Assembly (NCBI RefSeq): GCF_050510895.1
Contig: NZ_JBNINT010000001.1
Coordinates: forward strand, 1,798,001-1,862,000
Length of the DNA: 64,000 nt
Direction: 5' to 3'
Source of the DNA: Pannonibacter phragmitetus_B
GTDB lineage: Bacteria; Pseudomonadota; Alphaproteobacteria; Rhizobiales; Stappiaceae
The translations under genes were made by a program, and so were the position numbers. This document shows, piece after piece, positions 40,401-47,486 of this stretch. A model generated the notes under the pieces. The model did no database searches. It was not told the DNA's origin and worked only from the letters and a program-made list of their open reading frames with translations. The stretch's first letter is position 1. Each line of letters opens with the position of its first letter.

Positions 40401-40742
40401 ATGAGCGAAATCATTGCCTATCCATTCGAGAAAGCCCGCGCTCTGCTGGAGGCCGAACTTCGAGCCAAGGCACAGTCAGACACAGCCTTCCGCGCTGCGC
40501 TTGTGAGCGATCCGCACGCAGCACTGGTGGATCTGCTCGGCACGGATCCGGTGCCCAGCCTTTCGATCCGCGTTCTGGAAGAGGCTGCCGGAGAGATCGT
40601 ACTGGTTCTGCCGCGCCGCATCGAAGCGGATGAACTGCCGGACGAGCTGCTCGATTACGCTTCCGGCGGCGCCTACAAGGGCTGCAAGGGCGACGGCTGG
40701 ACCCAGGACAAGCTGGGCCGCATCGGCTACGACCCATTCTGA
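40401..40742 (+). CDS. NHLP-type RiPP precursor peptide 5
   Basis: 113 residues, intact, and the most divergent leader: SEIIAYPFEKARALLEAELR, SDTAFRAALVSDPHAALVDL, DPVPSLSIRVLEEAAGEIVL, ELPDELLDYASGG. Core of 23 residues: AYKGCKGDGWTQDKLGRIGY plus DPF. I prefer the ATG at 40401, which has GAGGA at proper spacing; an ATG at 40392 is possible. A strong terminator follows within 20 bases, closing the operon. Confidence 0.86.
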   Translation: MSEIIAYPFEKARALLEAELRAKAQSDTAFRAALVSDPHAALVDLLGTDPVPSLSIRVLEEAAGEIVLVLPRRIEADELPDELLDYASGGAYKGCKGDGWTQDKLGRIGYDPF

Positions 40743-40758
40743 TCTACGCCTTTGCATG

Positions 40759-40786
40759 GAGGCCGGGAGTTCCCCGGCCTCTTTTT
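40759..40786 (+). terminator. Terminator of the NHLP operon
   Basis: GAGGCCGGG-AGTTC-CCCGGCCTC is a perfect 9-bp hairpin followed by TTTTT. It lies between the last precursor gene and the convergent CbiM-like gene. Confidence 0.9.
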
Positions 40787-40795
40787 CAAGCAAGC

Positions 40796-41476
40796 TTACC
40801 CGGCCATATGGAGCCGGCTGTTGAACAGCGGTCCCTGACTCAGCTGCCTGAGGGCCTTTGCCCCGGCCAGCACGCCAAGATCCACCAGCGGCTCCAGAAT
40901 GATCACGGTCATATAGGCCGCACCGAAGCTGGCCACGTCCGCCAGGTTCTCCGCAGAGAAGCCGTGGCCATAGATGGCCCAGAAGGCCACCCAGGCAACA
41001 ATGCCGCCCTGATAGGCGGTCGAAAGCGCCAGCGCCTGCGAATACTTCAGATCCACATAAGGCGTCGACGGCGCAATGATTCGCTTTGCCAGCAGGCTGA
41101 TGGCAAAGAGCGGCACCAGCAGCGTGGTGACATTCATGCCGTATTGCGGCAGATCGAAAGGCGCGAAAAACAGCCCTTGAATCAGCAGCCCAGCCGCAAG
41201 GCCGATAGCGGCAGCCCCTGCCCCGAAGAGCAGAAGCAGCGTTGAGCCGAGGATCAGATGCACCTCTGACACACCCACTGGGTGGTGCGGCAGCACCTCG
41301 AAGAAGCCGAAAACGAGCGCGGTCGTCATGACGCTGCGCAGGAGAAGCGGAATGGCACCGCCATTGGTCCGCAGGTCGTCTACGGTCAGTTTTGCTGCAA
41401 GCCCGAAAGCTGTTGCCGCGGTACCATAGCTCAGGATGATCTTTGCGCCTTCAACGACGCCTTCCTCGATATGCAT
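40796..41476 (-). CDS. CbiM-like cobalt ECF-transporter permease
   Basis: 226 residues with about six membrane segments. The N-terminus MHIEEGVVEGAKIILSYGTA keeps the Met-His metal-binding start of CbiM/NikM substrate components, and PVGVSEVHLILGSTLLLLFG and FDLPQYGMNVTTLLVPLFAI are family-specific. The start at 41476 has AAAGGA six bases upstream; an ATG at 41482 is too close to it. A cobalamin riboswitch sits in the leader, pointing to cobalt uptake for B12. No CbiN, CbiQ or CbiO gene is adjacent, so partner subunits, if any, are elsewhere. Confidence 0.85.
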   Translation of the reverse strand: MHIEEGVVEGAKIILSYGTAATAFGLAAKLTVDDLRTNGGAIPLLLRSVMTTALVFGFFEVLPHHPVGVSEVHLILGSTLLLLFGAGAAAIGLAAGLLIQGLFFAPFDLPQYGMNVTTLLVPLFAISLLAKRIIAPSTPYVDLKYSQALALSTAYQGGIVAWVAFWAIYGHGFSAENLADVASFGAAYMTVIILEPLVDLGVLAGAKALRQLSQGPLFNSRLHMAG

Positions 41477-41540
41477 GTTCATTCCTTTCTGCGCCCGCCG
41501 CGCATGGGACTGGATTGGGCTTTGCGCCCGGTCATGTGAT

Positions 41541-41721
41541 GGACAGGTATCCTGGCTTACGGTTCACCGCTTCGCCTGCCTTCCCAGCCTTTTGGACCAG
41601 TGGCATCGGGGCGTCGCTCGCCGTTTACAGTTGCGGGGGCAGCCGGGGAATCAAGCCTTGCCTCCTGTGCAAGTCCTTCACCCCGTTCCCTGTTTTTTGC
41701 CGCAGCAGAGACCTTTCCTGC
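41541..41721 (-). promoter_or_regulatory. Cobalamin (AdoCbl) riboswitch
   Basis: Read on the minus strand, the leader holds, in order: the P1 5' arm near CAGGAAAGGT, GGGTGAAGGACTTGC, the universally conserved core GCTGCCCCCGCAACTGTAAA, CGGCGAGCGACGCC, ATGCCACTGG, GGGAAGGCAGGCGAAG and the B12 box AGCCAGGATACCTGTCC, whose ACCTG pairs back to CAGG. All elements of the class are present. It lies 65 bases before the CbiM-like start, so AdoCbl should repress that gene. Confidence 0.95.
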
Positions 41722-41933
41722 GCGGCCCATCAGCTGCACTGTAGCCCAGGCAGAAACAATGCCAAAGCACTTGTGCGCAAGTGCGAGGTTTCCACACACT
41801 GGCAAAAAGTATGACCCGGCGGCGGCAAAGCGCCGTGAAATCGCCCGCTTTGACAGATCATTTCACAAAGCCGTTATGCCGGAGTAGTTTAACCGTGCCT
41901 CACGGACGGCCATGTTCCAGCCAAAGACCTGTG

Positions 41934-41949
41934 TGTGACGCAGGTCACG
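41934..41949. promoter_or_regulatory. Crp/Fnr-type palindrome upstream of the 42018 gene
   Basis: TGTGA-CGCAGG-TCACG, with inner arms GTGAC-GCAG-GTCAC perfectly inverted. It ends 68 bases before the start codon of the exported protein gene at 42018, a plausible activator position. A near twin lies at 62476-62491 at almost the same distance from its gene. Confidence 0.45.
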
Positions 41950-42017
41950 GACCTTGATGGCAAGGTTGGGACATGGTTCCGGCGGTTTAGATTTCAGTTC
42001 TCAATCTGGAGCTTAAA

Positions 42018-43178
42018 ATGCGATCCTTTCTGATGCGTGGTGTCAGTGTCTCCGTCATGGCCTTGGCGCTGACCCACGGTGCGCTGGCTTTCGAGGCAAC
42101 CGGCAATGATGTCGCCGATGCCTTCCTGTCACGGGTAGAGGCCGGCGATGTAAAGGTCGTGTCGGTCGGTAATGTCTCCGAAGATGGGGATCAGGTCACC
42201 CTTGAGGACGTCACCCTCGAGGGCAAGACACCGGAAGATGGGAATGGCACCATTGGCATCGTCACCCTGACCAATGGTGAGGAGAAGTCTGACGGCACGA
42301 TGAGCCTTGACGGCCTCTCCATTGAGGAAGCCGTGCTCAACGACAAGGACGGTTCTTCAGTTTCGATGGCATCCTTGACGCTGACCGGTGTCGTGCTTCC
42401 GCCTGCTGATGGATCCAAGTCCTTCGAGGAAACTGCGGACTACAGCACCATCGAAGCTGAAGGTATCAAGATCACCGAAGGTGATGTCACCAAGGCTACG
42501 CTGGACACGGTCTATGCCGCCATCAACAGCCGTGAAGGCAATCTGCCGACTTCGGGCGAGCTGAACCTGACGGGTATCTCTGTCGATGTTTCAGAAATGG
42601 ATGCCAGCACCGAAAAGCAACTCACGGATCTTGGCTATGAGACCGTGAACGCCGAAGTTGCAGCAGAGTTCAAGTGGGACCCGGTCACCGGCGTGCTCGA
42701 CCTGCCGAAGCTCGACATTACCGCTGCAGATATGGGCGGTGTCGCGCTGGCTGTGCAGATCGGCGGCCTGACCAAGGAAGTTGCTGAAAAGCTGGAGGCT
42801 GCCAAGGACAACAGCGAGGAGGCCATGGCCATCGTTCAGGGCCTGACCCTGAATTCCATGCGCCTGCGTTTTGACAACGGCTCCATCGTTGACCGTCTTC
42901 TGGACCAGCAGGCCAAGACTGCCGGTTCTGACCGCGCCGCAGTCGTAAGCCAACTCAAGACTGGTCTGCCGATGATGCTTGCCCTTCTTCAGAACCCGGA
43001 GTTCCAGACCAAGGTGGCGACGGCAGCTGGCGAGTTCCTTGACAACCCGGTTTCGTTGCAGGCTGACGCCAAGCCGTCTGCCCCTGTCTCCGTCGCACAG
43101 ATCTTCGGAACGGCCGTCATGGCGCCGCAGGGCCTGCCGCAGATCCTTGGGATCGACGTCACGGCCAACAAGAAGTAA
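42018..43178 (+). CDS. Exported protein of unknown function, short paralog
   Basis: 386 residues with a signal peptide (MRSFLMRGVSVSVMALALTH, cleavage near ALAFEA). The mature protein is acidic, rich in Thr, Val, Asp and Gly, with short alternating strands suggesting beta structure. The C-terminal half aligns by eye with the next gene: FKWDPVTGVLDLPKLDITAA, VQIGGLTKEVAEKLE, NPVSLQADAKPSAPVSVAQI, APQGLPQILGI. No cysteines are seen. I do not recognise the family. It may be Crp/Fnr-controlled given the upstream palindrome. Confidence 0.75.
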   Translation: MRSFLMRGVSVSVMALALTHGALAFEATGNDVADAFLSRVEAGDVKVVSVGNVSEDGDQVTLEDVTLEGKTPEDGNGTIGIVTLTNGEEKSDGTMSLDGLSIEEAVLNDKDGSSVSMASLTLTGVVLPPADGSKSFEETADYSTIEAEGIKITEGDVTKATLDTVYAAINSREGNLPTSGELNLTGISVDVSEMDASTEKQLTDLGYETVNAEVAAEFKWDPVTGVLDLPKLDITAADMGGVALAVQIGGLTKEVAEKLEAAKDNSEEAMAIVQGLTLNSMRLRFDNGSIVDRLLDQQAKTAGSDRAAVVSQLKTGLPMMLALLQNPEFQTKVATAAGEFLDNPVSLQADAKPSAPVSVAQIFGTAVMAPQGLPQILGIDVTANKK

Positions 43179-43303
43179 TCAAAGGTTGAATTTTTTCACC
43201 TTGTCACCGGAACGATTGACAGGATGAAGGAATTGAAGACGAGCCAGCGCGGCGGTTGGAACACATTGCCGCGCTTTGCATTTTCAAAAGAGGAACCCAA
43301 GCC

Positions 43304-45469
43304 TTGTTGTCTAACAAGATCTTCAACCGCGTCAGCGCCCGCACCGCCACTGTGGTGCTGGTCATGTCCCTGCCCTCGCACGCTTTTGCCAACCAGGCCA
43401 GCGTGCTGGTGGACCGCTGGATGGCAGACTTCACCAGCATGGGTGCTTCCGTCGCCAGCTACGAGCGCGCCGAAGATGGCGCGACCGACAATGACGTCAC
43501 GATCCATGGGGTCAAGATCGAATTCGCTATTCCGCTGCCCGGCGGCGAAGACAAGGTGGACGTGAAACTGGGCGTTGATGCCGTGTCTTTCGAGGGCCTG
43601 ACCGAGACGGACAAGGGCTACGAGGCCGCGAAGATCTCCGTGCCGGGGAACGCCCGTGCAGACGTCGTGGTTCCCGGCAAGTACTTTGACACGACCTCTG
43701 TCGGCCAGACGAAGCTTGAGATCCCCGGACCGGAAGATGAGGCGGCGGACGCAGAGGGCGAGACTGACGGCTCCCAGGAAAGCGCCGAAGCCCCCGAATC
43801 CGCAGCGCCGGACGTAAAGCCCGTCGAACCGGTCAAGATCAGCCTCAGCCAGAATGGCTATGAAGCCGAAGGCATGGCCTGGAGCCGTATCCCCGATGTG
43901 CCGGAGGATCCGCAGCGGCCGGTTACGCGTTACTTCGACATCGCCCGCACGCTGCTGGACGGCAAGGGTGAGCGCTATCACATCGACACGATGACGCTGG
44001 AGATGACCGGTCCGGCCGGTATGAACCAGAAGACGGTGTATGAAGACTACACCATGACGGGTTACAAGGACTTCCGCATCGATGAGTATTCGGTCGGCAA
44101 GACTGTTCAGACCCAGGACTTCATGCCCCTCGAACCGGGCGGTGACATGTCGCAGATGACCATGACCATCGGCAAGCAGGTGGTCAAGGATGTCGACTTC
44201 ATGCCGATTCTGTCGCTGATCGGCAAGGGATCGGACCCCACCCGCCTGGCCTTCTTCGGCAGTCAGGAGATCGAGGATATCACCGTCAATGTCGACAAGG
44301 TCGATGTGAAGATCGACAGTGTAACGGCAGGGGCCATGGGCATCACCAAGGCCGAAACGCTGGCTGTGTGGCCTTATGTTGATCAGGCTTTCCTCGACGA
44401 GAGCAGCGTCAACGAGGATGAGGCTGCCAAGGCAGCTTTGGATGCCGTGAAGGTGTTTACGGCCGAAGGCATGGCCGTGAACGGGGTCAACTTTGTCGGC
44501 CCGAAAGTGACCGGTGGCCTCGACAAGTTCGAGATCAAAGACATCAGCAGTGAAGGCCTCGGCCTCTTTGCCTTTGACGGCTTCAAGCTGGACACCGATC
44601 AGGGTGCTCAGTCCGTTTCGATGAGCTTCGGCCGCATCGCCATCGGCGATATCGACTTCCCGCTCATGGACGCGCTGATCCGCACCACGCAGCTGGGATC
44701 CCACGGGATGGATCCTTCCGTTCAGGACATCCTCGACGCCCGTCCGATCATCGGTCTGGCTGAAGTTCTGGATGTGTCTGTCAAGGCCGCTGCGCTTGGT
44801 GACGGCCCGATCGAGCTTGATACCTACCGCCAGACGGAAACGAACCACATCAACCGCATTCCGACCGAAGCTGGCCTCGTCATCAAGGGTCTGCGCTTCC
44901 CGGTGTCCATGGTTCCGGACGAGCAGTTCCAGGACCTCGCCAAGCGTCTCGGGATCACCGAAGTGGTCCTCGACCAGAATTTCGAGATGAACTGGGATGA
45001 ATCCACGGGCGACCTGACCCTCCAGGACCTGAGCCTCGAAATGAAGGACGGCGGCAAGATCCACATGACCTTCACGATCGGCGGCATCCCGAAGGACATC
45101 TTCGAGAACCCGGAAATGGCACAGATGGCCCTGGCCACCGCCAACATCAAGTCCGGCCGCATTGAGGCTGAAAACCTTGCCGTCCTGTCTGCCTTCATCG
45201 GCTCGCAGGCTGATCAGTCTGGCCTCAGCCAGGAGGAACTGGCAGCCGGTCTCGTAGACACGATGACCCAGGACCTGGGCCCGCTCGCAGGCACGCGCTT
45301 TGGCGAAGAACTGGTGGAAGCTGCCCGCACCTTTGCCAAGGATCCGAAGAACCTCGTGATCGAAATGGCCCCGAAGGCACCGGTTCCGGTCACCCAGCTT
45401 CTCGGCGCTGGAGCCACTGCCCCGCAGACCATTCCGGATCTGCTCGGTGCAAGTGCCACGGCAGACTAA
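43304..45469 (+). CDS. Exported protein of unknown function, long paralog
   Basis: About 721 residues. A signal peptide is visible (RVSARTATVVLVMSLPSHAF, cleavage before NQASV). The best start is a TTG at 43304 or 43307, with AAGAGGAA about 10 bases upstream; no ATG or GTG precedes the signal. The region near residue 100-150 is Glu/Asp/Ala-rich low complexity. The C-terminal part repeats the pattern of the preceding gene: MNWDESTGDLTLQDLSLEMK, FTIGGIPKDIFENPE, MAPKAPVPVTQLLGAGATAP and PDLLGAS. A strong terminator follows. Role unknown. Confidence 0.75.
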   Translation: MLSNKIFNRVSARTATVVLVMSLPSHAFANQASVLVDRWMADFTSMGASVASYERAEDGATDNDVTIHGVKIEFAIPLPGGEDKVDVKLGVDAVSFEGLTETDKGYEAAKISVPGNARADVVVPGKYFDTTSVGQTKLEIPGPEDEAADAEGETDGSQESAEAPESAAPDVKPVEPVKISLSQNGYEAEGMAWSRIPDVPEDPQRPVTRYFDIARTLLDGKGERYHIDTMTLEMTGPAGMNQKTVYEDYTMTGYKDFRIDEYSVGKTVQTQDFMPLEPGGDMSQMTMTIGKQVVKDVDFMPILSLIGKGSDPTRLAFFGSQEIEDITVNVDKVDVKIDSVTAGAMGITKAETLAVWPYVDQAFLDESSVNEDEAAKAALDAVKVFTAEGMAVNGVNFVGPKVTGGLDKFEIKDISSEGLGLFAFDGFKLDTDQGAQSVSMSFGRIAIGDIDFPLMDALIRTTQLGSHGMDPSVQDILDARPIIGLAEVLDVSVKAAALGDGPIELDTYRQTETNHINRIPTEAGLVIKGLRFPVSMVPDEQFQDLAKRLGITEVVLDQNFEMNWDESTGDLTLQDLSLEMKDGGKIHMTFTIGGIPKDIFENPEMAQMALATANIKSGRIEAENLAVLSAFIGSQADQSGLSQEELAAGLVDTMTQDLGPLAGTRFGEELVEAARTFAKDPKNLVIEMAPKAPVPVTQLLGAGATAPQTIPDLLGASATAD

Positions 45470-45521
45470 GCCTTGTTCCCGGTGGGGCTCACTCACCGGG
45501 AACTGATCATCACACAGCAAA

Positions 45522-45563
45522 AGAAACGCCGGGCAGATCCCTCTGCCCGGCGTTTCTGTTTTC
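45522..45563 (+). terminator. Strong terminator after the exported-protein pair
   Basis: AGAAACGCCGGGCAGA-TCCC-TCTGCCCGGCGTTTCT is a perfect 16-bp hairpin followed by GTTTT. It can also serve the convergent ABC transporter gene. Confidence 0.9.
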
Positions 45564-45616
45564 CGGTCGTCCCATATCAGCTCTCTACGGAACAGTTTCC
45601 AGCACAGAAGCTGGTT

Positions 45617-47389
45617 TTACCCCTTCGCTGTGTCGCGGAACTGGAGATCGTAAAGCCGCCGGTAGACGCCGTCATGGGCCAGAAGCGCGTCGTGCGTTCC
45701 GGTTTCCACCACGCGGCCCCGGTCGAACACGGCGATGCAATCCGCATCGCGCACGGTGGAGAGGCGATGAGCAATGACGAGCGTGGTGCGCCCCTTCATA
45801 AGCCGCTTCAGCGCACCCTGCACCTTGGCTTCCGACTCAGCATCCAGCGCAGAGGTTGCCTCGTCCAGCAGAAGAATGGGAGCGTTGCGCAACATGGCGC
45901 GGGCAATGGCAATGCGCTGGCGCTGGCCGCCGGAGAGCCGTCCTCCGCCCTCACCCACCAGCGTGTCATAGCCCTGTTCCATCGCTTCAACGAACTCATG
46001 TGCGTTGGCATCCACCGCCGCACGGATGATATCCGCGTCTCCGGCACCGGGGCGGCCAAGGGCGATGTTGTCGCGGATGGAAAGATCGAAAAGGAAGGTG
46101 TCCTGAGTCACCAGCGCAATCTGGTCACGCAGAGAGGCCAGCGTCACCTGCCGGATATCCTGACCGTCGATGAGAATCCGGCCCGTCTGAATGTCGTAGA
46201 ACCGTTCCAGCAGCGCGAAGGTGGTGGACTTGCCGGCCCCTGACGAGCCAACCAGCGCCGTCACCTTGCCAGCCTCCGCCACCAGATCGAGCCCGGTCAG
46301 AACAGGTTTGTCACCATAGGTGAAATGCACGCCCTCGAAGCGGACTTCGCCCCCGGCGGTCTTTAGATCAACGGCGTCCGGCGTGTCCTCGAAGGCAGGC
46401 GGACGGTCCAGCATCTCGAACATCAGGCGCACGCCGACAAGATTGGAGCTGAGGTTCACATGCAGCCGCGCCAGACGCTTCACCGGTTCATAGGCGAGCA
46501 GCAGCGCGGTGATGAAGGAGAAGAAGCCGCCAGGATCCTTGCCCTGCTCGATGACGCTGAAACCGCCATAGAGAATGACCAGCGCAATCGCAAAGCCGCC
46601 GAGCGTCTCCATCAGCGGCGAGGTGCGGGCCGTCAGCGCGGCAATGCGATTGGCGCGGCGCTCCACGTCGGTAATGGCCTTGTCCATCTCCGCGCGCATC
46701 CGGTCCTCGACACGGAAGGCCTTGACCACGCGCACGCCAATGGCGGTCTCCTGCACGGCGGAGACGATCTTTGTGGTGGAGACGAACTGGGATTTGGCGT
46801 GCTTGCGCACCCGGCGCACCAGCAGCGACACACCGAAAACGGCAGGCGGCATGATCAGAAGCGCAATGGCGCTGAGGCCGGGGTCCTGAATGACCATGAC
46901 AGCGACCAGCCCCACAACGCTCAACAGATCGCGGCCAAGCGACAGAACCACCATGTCCAGCACGCTGCGGGCGGCCTGCGCATTGTGCGAGAGCCGCGTC
47001 GCCAGGTCACCCAGAGGCGTGCGGTCGAAGAAGGCCATGTCCTGACGAGTGATGGTGCGGAACAGACGGCGCTGGCAATCGGCAACAATGGCATTGCCAA
47101 TCCGGCTCATCGTTACCTGCTGGCCGTAGGTCGAAATGCCTTTCACGGCGAAGATCGTCATGACCGTAAAGGCAATCAGCCGGACCATCGCCTGATCGCG
47201 GTTGACGAAAACCTCGTTGATCACGTCACGCATGATCCAGGCGCTGGCGGCAGTCGAGCCGGCCACAAGCCCCATGAACAGGAAGGACAGAAGATAGCCC
47301 GGCACATGGGCGCGGGCATTTTCGGAGACGAGACGCCGGATCACGGCATAGGTGCCGTCCGGGTCCTGAAACCAGGTCTTGACGCTCAC
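45617..47389 (-). CDS. MsbA-like ABC exporter (fused permease-ATPase)
   Basis: 590 residues. Six membrane helices at the N-terminus (LLSFLFMGLVAGSTAASAWI and others), then an ATPase with Walker A GSSGAGKSTTFALLERFYD, Q-loop LVTQDTFLFD, signature LSGGQRQRIAIARAML, Walker B ILLLDEATSALD and the switch His in VIAHRLSTV. It resembles the alphaproteobacterial MsbA-type lipid or drug flippases. No N-terminal C39 peptidase is present. The start is a GTG at 47389 with GAGG upstream. Confidence 0.9.
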   Translation of the reverse strand: MSVKTWFQDPDGTYAVIRRLVSENARAHVPGYLLSFLFMGLVAGSTAASAWIMRDVINEVFVNRDQAMVRLIAFTVMTIFAVKGISTYGQQVTMSRIGNAIVADCQRRLFRTITRQDMAFFDRTPLGDLATRLSHNAQAARSVLDMVVLSLGRDLLSVVGLVAVMVIQDPGLSAIALLIMPPAVFGVSLLVRRVRKHAKSQFVSTTKIVSAVQETAIGVRVVKAFRVEDRMRAEMDKAITDVERRANRIAALTARTSPLMETLGGFAIALVILYGGFSVIEQGKDPGGFFSFITALLLAYEPVKRLARLHVNLSSNLVGVRLMFEMLDRPPAFEDTPDAVDLKTAGGEVRFEGVHFTYGDKPVLTGLDLVAEAGKVTALVGSSGAGKSTTFALLERFYDIQTGRILIDGQDIRQVTLASLRDQIALVTQDTFLFDLSIRDNIALGRPGAGDADIIRAAVDANAHEFVEAMEQGYDTLVGEGGGRLSGGQRQRIAIARAMLRNAPILLLDEATSALDAESEAKVQGALKRLMKGRTTLVIAHRLSTVRDADCIAVFDRGRVVETGTHDALLAHDGVYRRLYDLQFRDTAKG

Positions 47390-47486
47390 GTTTCACGCCT
47401 CTGGTCTGCGGCGGCAGGCGGACAGGCGCCGTGATCACCGCCAGATAATACGGCTGCGCCCGCTTTTGGGCGGGCGCAGCATCAGA

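Noticed and set aside
38868..40742. CRISPR-like or simple tandem DNA repeat as explanation of the periodic array
   Set aside because: The unit is about 340 bases with codon-level divergence, ribosome sites and conserved protein motifs, so it is a gene family.
43196..45520. A 774-residue minus-strand open frame opposite the long exported paralog
   Set aside because: Antisense shadow: the plus frame has a signal peptide, a ribosome site, a terminator and paralogy, while the minus frame has no recognisable domain.
45617..47389. The ABC exporter as the export-protease partner of the NHLP array
   Set aside because: It has no N-terminal C39 peptidase domain, is 5 kb away on the other strand, and looks like an ordinary alphaproteobacterial MsbA-type half transporter.
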